Shown here: positions 1-7,588 of the stretch, one piece after another
How positions within the stretch are numbered: position 1 is the stretch's first letter
Layout: the number at the start of each line of letters is the position of its first letter
Source of the DNA: Paenibacillus sp. FSL H8-0332
Lineage (GTDB): Bacteria > Bacillota > Bacilli > Paenibacillales > Paenibacillaceae
Assembly (NCBI RefSeq): GCF_037963835.1
Contig: NZ_CP150145.1
Location: 4,154,001 to 4,218,000 of the forward strand
Reading direction: 5' to 3'
Length of the DNA: 64,000 nucleotides
Position numbers and translations under genes: made by a program
The notes under the pieces: model-generated
Told to the model about the DNA's origin: nothing
Seen by the model: only the letters and a program-made list of their open reading frames with translations
The model's database searches: none

Positions 1-359
1 TTGGCCTGCTCCCGTTCAGCCTCTTCCAGAAACAGCTCCCGGGTCCGATTATAGAGCTCGAATACATCTTCCTCTGCCCCGAATTCCATACGGTTCTGTC
101 TGCTATACATCTGCTGATGTTCGCCTGACGCTGGCTCCACAGTATCATTAATCAGCATCAGGCTGGCCTGCTCCAACCCTTCTGCGTGATCCGGTAATCC
201 GGACCGGTAGCCCACATAGATATATTCAGGTGTAAAATGCGTCAGGCTCTTCGTAATCAGCATCGTATCTGAATACGCTGTGGTTAATGCTTTGTTCCAC
301 TGGATATGTACGGCTTGCTCCGTAAAATGTCTGCTAATCTGTTCAAATGTAACACTCAT
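1..359 (-). CDS. PucR-like transcriptional regulator, N-terminal part (runs off the window)
   Basis: An open frame runs from an ATG at 359 to the window edge, about 119 residues, with a good ribosome site (GGGGGTGAG) 6-7 bases before the ATG. The visible part begins MSVTFEQISRHF and contains a stretch (YIYVGYRSGLP) like the sensory N-terminus of PucR/CdaR-type regulators; the C-terminal helix-turn-helix that would prove this lies outside the window. It is transcribed away from the acetoacetate decarboxylase-dehydrogenase pair, with a 133-base shared intergenic region, the usual layout for a local regulator. The family call rests on weak resemblance; the existence of the gene is much surer than its name. 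Confidence 0.55.
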   Translation of the reverse strand, partial: MSVTFEQISRHFTEQAVHIQWNKALTTAYSDTMLITKSLTHFTPEYIYVGYRSGLPDHAEGLEQASLMLINDTVEPASGEHQQMYSRQNRMEFGAEEDVFELYNRTRELFLEEAEREQA

Positions 360-492
360 CGCTCTCACCCCCTTGATTATTATAGTGCGCCGCGCACAAG
401 ATTCCCATTTATTTTTATATTTTCCATATATATAATCACTGGAATAGTCATGTTACATTATTCGTGACCCTATAACACAGGAGGAGATTCCG

Positions 493-1278
493 ATGAGCAG
501 CTTCGTAAAAGATGTGAATGAGATTACCAAAAGAATCAATACCCCTACGACCTTCTATAATGCCGAGACACTAACCGTCTATTGGGAGACTTCGCCCCAA
601 GTGATCCGCAGAATCCTGCCCGCCCCGCTTACGCCGGGTCCAAGGCCGCTTGTGCACGCTTTTGTAGCCAACTATCCCCGCACCAGCTTCTGCGAGCCTT
701 ACCGGGAAGCTGCGGTCTTCGTTCTGGCATCGTACAATGGGCAACCGGGTACCTACTGCCTGTCCATGCCGATCAGCGATGATATTGCGATGGGCCTGGG
801 GCGTGAGATTTATGGCTTCCCGAAGAAGATGGCCGACATCAGTCTCCAGAAGGAGGATCAGCATATAGCAGGCAGCGTCTCCCGGCGGGGCACTGAATTC
901 TTCCACGTAGAGGCTGCGCTTAGCGGTAAAATGAATGCCGGAGACGGGCAGCGCATCATTACCGAGCATTATGGTGACGGACTGCCTGTCTTCAATATGA
1001 AGTATTCCAAGTCTCCGGATGGCCGCGGCTTCGATCTTGGACCTCTGCTGATCCGGCAGACAGCCTCTATGGATGTCAGCGTGCGCACAGCGGCAGAAGT
1101 AGAGATTCACCTGCATGACTCTCCGCATGATCCTTGGGCCGAGCTGGAAGTCGTTCGTATGCTGGGCGGCATCTACACAGTCAGCAATACCGTCCTTGAA
1201 CGCGGTGAGGTCCTGACTGCTGTAGATCCTGTACAGTTCCTTCCTTACTCCAACTTACGCTGGGATTGGTGGAATTAG
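493..1278 (+). CDS. adc: acetoacetate decarboxylase family protein
   Basis: The 261-residue protein has the length and fold signature of acetoacetate decarboxylase, a cytoplasmic enzyme turning acetoacetate into acetone and CO2 through a Schiff base on lysine. The active-site segment is visible as GREIYGFPKKMADI, with the lysine pair at residues 111-112; the family's catalytic lysine is the first of such a pair. A second conserved stretch, RQTASMDVSV, is near residue 193. The start follows GGAGGAG by 7 bases. The next gene, an SDR dehydrogenase, begins 13 bases after the stop, so the two are probably one operon. Some family members act on other keto acids, so the substrate is inferred; the family is sure. 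Confidence 0.9.
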   Translation: MSSFVKDVNEITKRINTPTTFYNAETLTVYWETSPQVIRRILPAPLTPGPRPLVHAFVANYPRTSFCEPYREAAVFVLASYNGQPGTYCLSMPISDDIAMGLGREIYGFPKKMADISLQKEDQHIAGSVSRRGTEFFHVEAALSGKMNAGDGQRIITEHYGDGLPVFNMKYSKSPDGRGFDLGPLLIRQTASMDVSVRTAAEVEIHLHDSPHDPWAELEVVRMLGGIYTVSNTVLERGEVLTAVDPVQFLPYSNLRWDWWN

Positions 1279-1291
1279 TGGAGGTGTGCCA

Positions 1292-2056
1292 GTGAGAAAT
1301 CCATTTGATTTAAGCGGAAAAGTAGCGGTGGTGACAGGAGCAGCCGGGGGGATAGGCGCAGAATTGGCTCAAGCTCTGGCCGGGCAAGGCGCGGACGTTG
1401 CCCTGCTGGATGTAAGAGTGGACAAGCTGGAATCGGCGCGGCAACAGATTGAAACCCAGGGCCGCCGGGTGCTTCCGCTCCAATGTGACGTAACCCGCGG
1501 AATAGAGATTGAATCTGCGGTAGCAAGCATTCTGGAGCATTTCGGACGGCTAGATATCCTGGTGAATAATGCCGGTGTCGCCTCCGCAGGCTCTGTCGAG
1601 GAATTGGCGGAAGCGGAATGGGACCGGGTGATGGATACCAATGTGAAGAGTATTTATCTCATGTCCAAAGCTGTGATCCCGGCCATGAAGGAACGCAAGG
1701 CGGGCCGCATTATCAACCTTGCTTCCATCTGCGGTGTGAAGGGCAGCAAGCTGGCCGCCCTGCATGCCTATAATGCCTCCAAAGGCGCAGTCGTGAATCT
1801 GACACGCGGCATGGGCGCGACCCTCGCTCCTTACGGAATCACGGTGAATGCGATCGGACCGAGCCTGTTCCCCAGCGGGATGACACGCGCGCTCTATCAG
1901 GACCATTTCCTGGAGCAGTATAATACGCTATGCCCCATGGGACGTCCCGGCAACCCCGATGAATTGAACGGCGCTGTCCTCTATTTCGCCTCGGATGCTT
2001 CCAGCTACACGACAGGCCAGACGCTGTATGTGGACGGGGGCTGGACAGCCGTCTGA
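1292..2056 (+). CDS. SDR-family NAD(P)-dependent oxidoreductase
   Basis: A classical short-chain dehydrogenase of 254 residues. It shows the Rossmann nucleotide motif TGAAGGIG (residues 15-22), NNAG (92-95), catalytic Ser145 and the YNASK tetrad segment with Tyr160 and Lys164, and ends in the family's GQTLYVDGGW. I place the start at GTG 1292, seven bases after GGAGG; the in-frame GTG at 1286 is only one base from that site. Being the second gene of the acetoacetate decarboxylase operon, it may reduce a keto compound made or used by its partner (3-hydroxybutyrate/acetoacetate or acetone/2-propanol type chemistry), but sequence alone does not fix the substrate. A hairpin follows the stop. Confidence 0.88.
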   Translation: MRNPFDLSGKVAVVTGAAGGIGAELAQALAGQGADVALLDVRVDKLESARQQIETQGRRVLPLQCDVTRGIEIESAVASILEHFGRLDILVNNAGVASAGSVEELAEAEWDRVMDTNVKSIYLMSKAVIPAMKERKAGRIINLASICGVKGSKLAALHAYNASKGAVVNLTRGMGATLAPYGITVNAIGPSLFPSGMTRALYQDHFLEQYNTLCPMGRPGNPDELNGAVLYFASDASSYTTGQTLYVDGGWTAV

Positions 2057-2120
2057 TCCAACCGTACCACTGGTACGCTATCCCCTGCGTATCCGCCGCA
2101 TTATCGCCGGAATTGAATAA

Positions 2121-2162
2121 GGAGTTGTCTTCAAAGCCATGAAATGGCTGTAAGACAACTCC
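2121..2162. terminator. hairpin between convergent genes, probable bidirectional terminator
   Basis: An 11-base perfect stem (GGAGTTGTCTT/AAGACAACTCC) encloses a smaller inner stem (AGCCAT/ATGGCT). It lies between the SDR gene and the convergent HAD gene. Only short T-rich tails follow, so terminator strength is uncertain. Confidence 0.6.
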
Positions 2163-2203
2163 AGCTTTTGCAAGAAGAGATCCACCTTTATCCAAGGGCC
2201 GCT

Positions 2204-2821
2204 TCAGAACAATTCCAGCAGCCCGTCCAGCCGGTCGATCACATAATCATAACTGCTCACTTCGCCGAATCCATAACTCGCGTATACAAAAGGAATCCCT
2301 GCGAACCCTGCCGCCTTCCTATCCCCTTCGATATCGCCCACATAGACAGGACTCATCAGATGATTGCGGTCCATGACCAGCCTGATGTTCTCTCCCTTAG
2401 ATAGTCCGGTTCTCCCCGGATTCTCGTAGTCTGTGAAATACTTCTGCAACCCATGATACTCATAAAAAGCCTCGATGTACCCCGCCTGGCAGTTGCTTAC
2501 GATGAACAGCTTATATTTAGCCGATAATGCCTGAAGCACCTCTTCCACCCGAGCATACAAACTTCCGCCTTGCTGTGACAGAACGAGACACTCCATATCA
2601 CAACATTCATCCATAATCTTCTGCCGGGTATCCTCATCTGCATCAGGAAACAGCTTCCGGCCAACCTCCGGCACCGGCAGACCCATAATCCCTTGTAAAT
2701 TGTCTATGGTTACCTCTTTGGCTGCTCCCTTATAGCTGCTAATCACTTGATTCCATCCACTCACTACGGTCTCCGTCGGGTCCCATAACGTACCGTCCAG
2801 ATCAAAAATAATACTATCCAT
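2204..2821 (-). CDS. HAD-family hydrolase (phosphoglycolate-phosphatase-like)
   Basis: A 205-residue haloacid-dehalogenase phosphatase. Motif I is DLDGTLWDP at residues 7-15, with the Asp nucleophile and the acid/base Asp two residues later. Motif II is SNCQAG (near residue 110), and motifs III/IV appear in the GDIEGDRKAA segment near residue 162. The helical cap between motifs I and II fits subfamily I enzymes such as PGP and PpaX, which dephosphorylate small phosphate esters in the cytoplasm. GAGGGG lies 9 bases upstream of the ATG. The physiological substrate cannot be told from the sequence. It stands alone on the minus strand, convergent with the SDR operon. Confidence 0.85.
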   Translation of the reverse strand: MDSIIFDLDGTLWDPTETVVSGWNQVISSYKGAAKEVTIDNLQGIMGLPVPEVGRKLFPDADEDTRQKIMDECCDMECLVLSQQGGSLYARVEEVLQALSAKYKLFIVSNCQAGYIEAFYEYHGLQKYFTDYENPGRTGLSKGENIRLVMDRNHLMSPVYVGDIEGDRKAAGFAGIPFVYASYGFGEVSSYDYVIDRLDGLLELF

Positions 2822-2840
2822 TTCGCATTCCCCTCACATT

Positions 2841-2939
2841 TTACTCAGACTTAATAAAGCTCAGAATACTATCAATTGTACTCCGATCAAGTCCCGATAA
2901 CCAAGCAATCATATCATGCTCTTCTCTTGTAACGCCTGG
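2841..2939 (-). pseudogene. C-terminal remnant of an unidentified small gene
   Basis: A reading frame without start codon, opened by an in-frame TAG at 2940-2942 and closed by TAA at 2841, encodes about 32 residues of protein-like sequence (PGVTREEHDMIAWLSGLD, then RSTIDSILSFIKSE). The balanced amphipathic composition looks like the tail of a genuine helical protein rather than chance. No matching N-terminal part was found upstream. I do not recognise the family. Confidence 0.35.
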
Positions 2940-3002
2940 CTATACAGTATATGGATACGAAATGGACAAAGCTAGTAACACTGGTAACTAAGCACAACGT
3001 GA

Positions 3003-3039
3003 AACAACGCCCCCTTTACAAAGTAGGGGCGTTGTTTTC
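3003..3039. terminator. intrinsic terminator, bidirectional
   Basis: Perfect 11-base stem AACAACGCCCC/GGGGCGTTGTT (3003-3013 with 3026-3036), 12-base loop, followed by a T-rich tail on the plus strand. It lies directly after the stop of the minus-strand gene 3044-3424 and so also ends that transcript. Confidence 0.75.
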
Positions 3040-3043
3040 TTGT

Positions 3044-3424
3044 CTAGTCCTCAAGGTTCGCAATTCCAGCATTCAAACTATATATAATATAAAAATGATT
3101 CCATTGCTGCGTAGTGACTATTTCTTCCCTACCGTCTTTCTTAAAAAAATAACCCGATCCCTCCTGTTGAGTATACCTCCACCCTTCTCGTTCCATGCGT
3201 GACTTTAACAGTTCCTGTGGATCACCCTCTTCTTTCGTAAGGTAGCGCTCTCGGCCAGGCATATCGCTATCTATCCGAATAACAGATTTACCGGTTGATT
3301 CTAAACGATACATGTGTTTCACATTATTATATCCAACGTTATTGACGTATAATGCTCCTAACACGACTAAAAGGACAATAGCCCCAATAAAGCTAAATAA
3401 AATGATCTTCCATTTCTTCTTCAT
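3044..3424 (-). CDS. hypothetical single-pass membrane protein
   Basis: A 126-residue protein of unknown function. After a KKKWK cluster comes one strongly hydrophobic helix (about residues 7-27), then a charged soluble domain of about 95 residues containing the aromatic stretch GSGYFFKKDGREE. This is the layout of an N-terminally anchored protein facing the outside. GGGGAAC precedes the ATG. A terminator follows the stop, so the gene is probably a single transcription unit. I recognise no family. Confidence 0.7.
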   Translation of the reverse strand: MKKKWKIILFSFIGAIVLLVVLGALYVNNVGYNNVKHMYRLESTGKSVIRIDSDMPGRERYLTKEEGDPQELLKSRMEREGWRYTQQEGSGYFFKKDGREEIVTTQQWNHFYIIYSLNAGIANLED

Positions 3425-3524
3425 CCGTTCCCCTTCCCCCTTGCGCCCGGCCCGAACCTCAAATATCTTACTAATGCCTACGGTCTTGCCCTCGTATCAG
3501 GTACGTGATCTCTTACCCTTCAGA

Positions 3525-4139
3525 TCATAGTTGTTGTTCCTCAGGTCCCGCCCAGATCAAATGTACCATATTCAGCGAATAGCTCTCTGTTCTGCGGATC
3601 TGCATCCCCGACTCGCGGACCAGTCCGAGAATATCCCGGGTCTGGTGGCACCCGTATATACGATAGAACAGCGGATTCAGCGCCCGTTGCAGCGAAGTGA
3701 CCATTAGGTTAGAACCGAGTCCATGCTCCAAGAGGAGGATGGTGCCATCCGGCTTACACCAGCGGTTCAGCTTCACCAGGAGGTTCAGCGGATTCTTATA
3801 ACTGCATAAGGATAGCGTGGAGACAATCGTATCGAACGAATGCGCGGAAAAGCTCATGTCTTCGATATCTGCACATATACAATCGGCTTCCAGGCGGTAC
3901 TGTCCGGCGGCCCGTCTGGCCTTCTCGACCATGGCTCCGCTGAAGTCCGCAGCCGTGATCTTGACGCCTTGAGGATAGAACGGGAAGTTCGCCCCGGCTC
4001 CGACGGCAAGCTCCAGCACCTCACCCTTCGCAGAACCGATTAGCTTCTGGCGCCAGCGCCGCTGCTTCGGATCTTCTCTTTTACGGTCATAGTCCGTGGC
4101 CTGCCTGTCAAAAATCCGTATCAGCTTCTCTGTATCCAT
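3525..4139 (-). CDS. class I SAM-dependent methyltransferase
   Basis: A 204-residue Rossmann methyltransferase. Motif I, the S-adenosylmethionine loop, is VLELAVGAGANFPFYP (around residues 40-55); an acidic residue follows at ITAADFS, and the post-motif region VSTLSLCSYKNP is typical of UbiE-like small-molecule methyltransferases. The N-terminus FDRQATDYDRKR resembles phospholipid and quinone methyltransferases (PmtA/UbiE type), but the acceptor is unknown. It starts 21 bases after the stop of the upstream FMN-binding gene, so the two are likely co-transcribed. Confidence 0.82.
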   Translation of the reverse strand: MDTEKLIRIFDRQATDYDRKREDPKQRRWRQKLIGSAKGEVLELAVGAGANFPFYPQGVKITAADFSGAMVEKARRAAGQYRLEADCICADIEDMSFSAHSFDTIVSTLSLCSYKNPLNLLVKLNRWCKPDGTILLLEHGLGSNLMVTSLQRALNPLFYRIYGCHQTRDILGLVRESGMQIRRTESYSLNMVHLIWAGPEEQQL

Positions 4140-4160
4140 CCCCGCTATTCACTCCCCTTC

Positions 4161-4793
4161 TTAATACAGCCGCTTCTCGTAGCTCTCTTCTATACCTCGC
4201 CGCACCACTTCTTCCGTGAACTCCGCTGCATTCACATGAGCGGCGATGATGGCCGGAGCAGACGGGAGCAAGGCTTCAGCAGGCCAGGTGCCGGAGTCCC
4301 AGACCTGCGATCTTTTGAAGGCCTTGGCACAATGCATATAACATTCCTCCACCTTCACCCCGATCCCCAGCGCAGGCCGCTTGCCTCTGGCTCGCATTCG
4401 ATCCAGGATAGGCTCATCCTTAATGATATAGGCTTGCCCGTTAACCCGCAGGGTCTCTTCAAGCCCCGGGATAATAAAAATCAGACCGATATGCGGATTA
4501 GCCAGGATATTCAGCAAAGAGTCCAATCTGCGGTTCCCCGGACGTTCAGGAATGACCAAATGCCCTTCATCCAGCACCAGCACCGAACCGGGCGCATCCC
4601 CGCGCGGAGAGACATCGCATGAGCCGTGTTCATCTGCCGTAGACAGGAATAATAGAGGGGACATCGCTATATAATCTCGGCAGTGATGATCCAGCTGATG
4701 GATCGATTTGCGCTTCACCACTTCACTCGGATAGCCCAGAAGCTCTCTAAGCTCATTTTCCGACGTCAGCATTTCATGAAAAGGTTTGTTCAT
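4161..4793 (-). CDS. pyridoxamine 5'-phosphate oxidase-fold FMN-binding protein
   Basis: A 210-residue split-barrel flavoprotein of the PPOX family. The typical start of the barrel is seen at PLLFLSTADEHGSCDVSPRG (about residues 46-65), followed by the FMN-contacting strand LVIPERPGNRRLDSLLNIL and the dimer strand HIGLIFIIPGLEETLRVNG. The length and the C-terminal KVEECYMHCAKAFKRS segment match the DR2398-type subfamily rather than true PdxH. It is probably a soluble flavin- or F420-type reductase acting on small molecules; the substrate is unknown. It precedes the methyltransferase by 21 bases. Confidence 0.83.
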   Translation of the reverse strand: MNKPFHEMLTSENELRELLGYPSEVVKRKSIHQLDHHCRDYIAMSPLLFLSTADEHGSCDVSPRGDAPGSVLVLDEGHLVIPERPGNRRLDSLLNILANPHIGLIFIIPGLEETLRVNGQAYIIKDEPILDRMRARGKRPALGIGVKVEECYMHCAKAFKRSQVWDSGTWPAEALLPSAPAIIAAHVNAAEFTEEVVRRGIEESYEKRLY

Positions 4794-4835
4794 CCCGCAT
4801 CCCCGTTTCTGATTATTATGTTGACTGTACTCCGC

Positions 4836-5228
4836 CTAACGCCAGACCTGCATCCGTTCATCCAGAGTGGAAGTATGCAGCTCCAGTTGAATCCCATCCG
4901 GGTCCAGGAAATTCACCGACCAGCCGGTTCCCCGCTGAACAGGTCCTCTGACGAACTCTATATGATGTTTGTTTAAAATAGCTACGGCTTCCTCGAAATC
5001 ATCCTCTGCGATATAAAAAGCTACGTGGTCCATCCCGGCGAATCCGCTCGGCTGCTGCCCGGCTTCCGTCCGTTCCACCAGACATACCCAGGCGCTGCCC
5101 CACTCCAAATAAGCATCTATTCGGCCATGATGTCTAACGTTCATCCCCAGAATACCATGATAAAACTCCAGAGATGTCTTAAGATCGCGTACCTGGAGTG
5201 TGATGTGACTGAATCCGGTGACTTTCAT
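4836..5228 (-). CDS. VOC-family protein related to fosfomycin thiol transferases
   Basis: A 130-residue vicinal-oxygen-chelate protein with two beta-alpha-beta-beta-beta modules. The metal triad is readable as His8 (FSHITLQV), His68 (GMDHVAFY) and Glu116 (QLELHTSTL). The C-terminal sequence ELHTSTLDERMQVWR resembles the end of FosA/FosB enzymes (E-H-x-GTL-x-x-RL), which open the fosfomycin epoxide with a thiol. Fosfomycin resistance is therefore plausible, but the sequence between the ligands is divergent and many environmental VOC proteins share this tail. Monocistronic by layout; the ribosome site GGAGG lies just before the ATG. Confidence 0.75.
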   Translation of the reverse strand: MKVTGFSHITLQVRDLKTSLEFYHGILGMNVRHHGRIDAYLEWGSAWVCLVERTEAGQQPSGFAGMDHVAFYIAEDDFEEAVAILNKHHIEFVRGPVQRGTGWSVNFLDPDGIQLELHTSTLDERMQVWR

Positions 5229-5265
5229 TTGATCAGCTCCTCCTGTCGTGTATTACCTTGGTTAC

Positions 5266-5730
5266 TTAGATCCACCTAACAAATTTCTTATGTACCACTT
5301 CGATCTGGTGCCGCTCCGCCCATTCCGTTAGCACCTTTATCCCTTGATCTTCCTGCTCGGGGAAGCGAAAACAGTATTTATAAGTAACCAGCAGATAGGC
5401 TCTGGGCTTAACTGCGATCACGGGCATGAAGTAGCCTTTGATGTAAATCCGCTTAATAGTAGAGGCTTCAATCTCTATATCCTTGATCTGCAGAGCTTCC
5501 GGCCTTATTTCTATGTTGAACCCCCGGTTAAAGGTCAGTAGACGATAGATCATAACTCCTATATGGACGATTAAGATCCCTATGACGAGATAGACCAAGA
5601 TATGCTTCAGCAGAGTAGGTGTGTCGAACCGAAGGATCAAGCGAATCCAAATTAACATCGCGACAACCAAGCCTATGGTCGCCAGCAATTCAGCAGGACG
5701 CTTACCTTTGAACACGATCACCTTTTCCAT
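5266..5730 (-). CDS. hypothetical two-helix membrane protein with PH-like C-terminus
   Basis: A 154-residue protein. Two hydrophobic helices (about residues 15-33 and 43-65) form a hairpin, followed by a soluble beta-rich domain of about 85 residues (NIEIRPEALQIKDIEIEAS, then KRIYIKGYF). That arrangement resembles bacterial PH-like membrane proteins such as YcxB/YdbT types, which have no settled biochemical role. GGAGGGGG is placed well before the ATG. A minor gap separates it from the Fos-like gene downstream, so co-transcription is possible. Confidence 0.7.
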   Translation of the reverse strand: MEKVIVFKGKRPAELLATIGLVVAMLIWIRLILRFDTPTLLKHILVYLVIGILIVHIGVMIYRLLTFNRGFNIEIRPEALQIKDIEIEASTIKRIYIKGYFMPVIAVKPRAYLLVTYKYCFRFPEQEDQGIKVLTEWAERHQIEVVHKKFVRWI

Positions 5731-5871
5731 CCCTTACCCCCTCCTCATTTATCCTGAAGAACAACTAGCTTCTTCTATCATACAGGGAAATGCTGGAATG
5801 AGGAAGGGAGGGGCACGGGGCAGCAGGAATAAGAAAAGGGAGCATCCGCCCACTGGACACTCCCGTAATTT

Positions 5872-6384
5872 CTATTTTTGCAAAGCATTGATCTCTTGCT
5901 CCGTTAATCCCGTGGCTTTTACAATCGTTTGCTATATCGATATCCATATCAAGCATATTTTTAGCCACTTTTTTAATTCCAGCCAACTCTGCACTGCCCA
6001 GCATAGAGGCTTCATCGTGTAAATACTTCTGTCTGGCTTCATACAACCGTCTGGCCTCTGAATCCTGACTTAGATATTGCAGAGTGTCCATCGCTTTTTC
6101 CAAACCCGGCTCATTCATCTTCAGCACCTCCCATTGTGATGTATCAGAACCCCTCCCGCAGATGAAACACATTATGATACTGATCGTTTTTCAAAAACAA
6201 ATAGTTCAATATATTTATTGTCACGCATTCCTTCAACTCCATATACTTCTCGCCCTCATTGAGTTGACTTGCATAACGCTTACTCCAATAAAATAGTGTT
6301 CTACAACACATCCTTGTTATTCTCGCTGCCAAATATCCTTTTGAAAACAAAATCTACCCTCGGGTCCAGTAAATCCATCGGCAT
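5872..6384 (-). pseudogene. decayed Rpn-family recombination-promoting nuclease
   Basis: Pieces of one Rpn/PD-(D/E)XK putative transposase are strung in order but not in one frame. The N-terminus MPMDLLDPRVDFVFKRIFGS starts at 6384 and ends at a stop after ENNKDVL. The mid-part RTLFYWSKRYASQL, then GEKYMELKECVTINIL and NDQYHNVFHLRE, follows in another frame. The C-terminal part MNEPGLEKAMDTLQYLSQDS to KKVAKNMLDMDID is followed by a further frameshift before the tail TIVKATGLTEQEINALQK and its TAG at 5872. Much of the catalytic domain between the first two pieces is deleted. Intact family members are about 290-300 residues; this is a dead copy. Confidence 0.8.
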
Positions 6385-6509
6385 CAGCTCCATTCATGAC
6401 TATTATATCATTTCCCAAGAGTTCTGAACCTTGCAAATAGTAATTGTGGAGCCTAGGTGCAATGGCACCTGCCAAAGATGCGAAATTATAAATTTAATCA
6501 TTAAAATTT

Positions 6510-6538
6510 TTGACTATCCTGTAGCTACAAGATATTAT
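6510..6538 (+). promoter_or_regulatory. sigma-A-type promoter of the YdhG-like gene
   Basis: TTGACT, a 17-base spacer, then TATTAT, about 30 bases before an AGGAGG ribosome site and the ATG at 6578. Spacing and both hexamers are near consensus. Confidence 0.7.
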
Positions 6539-6577
6539 GGATGGCATAAGGGCTGACATAGATCAGGAGGACGAACC

Positions 6578-6949
6578 ATGGATGTGTTTGCAGAGTATCT
6601 GGCGAAGATCGATAATCCGGTCCATCAGGCAACAGTGGAGGAAGTACTCGCCTGGGTGTTGCAGGAGTTCCCGCAGCTCGAACCGAGAATTGGCTGGAAT
6701 CAGCCGATGTTCACCGATCACGGAACATACATTATCGGCTTCAGTGTAGCCAAAGGGCATATGGCTGTCGCCCCGGAAAAAGCAGGCATGGATTATTTCG
6801 AAGAGCTCCTGAAGCAAGGCGGAGTAGATCACACCAAGCTGCTGATCCGCATGAAATGGACGAATCCGGTGGATTACGGCCTGCTAAGACAGTTAATCGA
6901 GTACAACATTGCCGACAAGGCGGATTGCACAAGCTTTTGGCGGGTATAG
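6578..6949 (+). CDS. ydhG: iron chaperone / frataxin-like YdhG family (DUF1801) protein
   Basis: A 123-residue cytoplasmic protein closely matching B. subtilis YdhG (Fra). The diagnostic core is readable as IGWNQPMFTDHGTYIIGF (about residues 38-55), followed by VAKGHMAVAPEKAG. YdhG has a frataxin-like fold and has been reported to donate iron to Fe-S cluster and haem synthesis. The gene has its own near-consensus promoter, an AGGAGG ribosome site 6 bases before the ATG and a strong terminator after the stop, so it is monocistronic. The gene name rests on recognised sequence similarity; function here is inferred from that. Confidence 0.82.
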   Translation: MDVFAEYLAKIDNPVHQATVEEVLAWVLQEFPQLEPRIGWNQPMFTDHGTYIIGFSVAKGHMAVAPEKAGMDYFEELLKQGGVDHTKLLIRMKWTNPVDYGLLRQLIEYNIADKADCTSFWRV

Positions 6950-6981
6950 CTGCGTCTAGTCATCCGCTCCCGGATACAGAA

Positions 6982-7015
6982 AAGGACATGCGCGGGTAGC
7001 ATGTCCTTCTTTTTT
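6982..7015. terminator. strong intrinsic terminator, usable from both strands
   Basis: 10-base stem AAGGACATGC/GCATGTCCTT with an 8-base loop and a T-rich tail (CTTTTTTG) on the plus strand. On the minus strand it follows the stop of the YcxB-like gene and a shorter T-run is present. Confidence 0.85.
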
Positions 7016-7016
7016 G

Positions 7017-7514
7017 TCACCAAATCACGCCACTGACAATCTTGCGGTGATCTGACACATACGCTCTGAATTTATGCTCCTGTGCAGCATCCTCGAACGA
7101 TTGCTTCGCAACGAACCAATACTCCTGTGGCCCATTGAACAGCAGATAGTAGCTCTGGTTCTCCCATACCCGGGTGAAGGAGCCCCATGTCATGACGGAC
7201 GCGTCCTTCTCCGGACTGAAATTGATCCCCTCTGCATCGAAAAGATATTCAAATTCCTTATTGTACCTTGTATCTGCCGACAATATCTTCGGTAAAAGCA
7301 AGGTTCGCATCACGATTGACATTCCCATGGTCAGAACCAGCGTAATCGATATGCCGAGCAGAATGACCGACTGGTTCTGAGTATAGAGAATCATGCACAC
7401 CGCTATAAATACCGCTTGAACTCCAATGGACAGTATAGACTTCCACGAGTGGAAATATAAGGCCCGCGCCACCTTGGAAATATGCCGTCCATAATGAAAG
7501 CTGATTGTCTCCAT
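7017..7514 (-). CDS. YcxB-like two-helix membrane protein
   Basis: A 165-residue protein with two transmembrane helices (about residues 25-43 and 47-72) followed by a cytoplasmic beta domain in which the YcxB-type pattern is visible: FEYLFDAEGINFSPEKD, then WGSFTRVWENQSYYLL and YWFVAKQSF. Proteins of this family occur widely in Firmicutes and their role is not known. No operon partner; it ends in the shared terminator at 6982-7015. The start is the first ATG, preceded by GGTGG. Family call is from pattern recognition. Confidence 0.75.
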   Translation of the reverse strand: METISFHYGRHISKVARALYFHSWKSILSIGVQAVFIAVCMILYTQNQSVILLGISITLVLTMGMSIVMRTLLLPKILSADTRYNKEFEYLFDAEGINFSPEKDASVMTWGSFTRVWENQSYYLLFNGPQEYWFVAKQSFEDAAQEHKFRAYVSDHRKIVSGVIW

Positions 7515-7588
7515 CCTGCCACCCTCTATCTCTTCACTTCATCACTTATAGTAGTATAGCATCCAACGCGTAGAAAATCCTGCCCCGT

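Noticed and set aside
6144..6350. Stand-alone small protein gene of 68 codons
   Set aside because: Its C-terminal part is the middle of an Rpn nuclease; it is one piece of the pseudogene 5872-6384.
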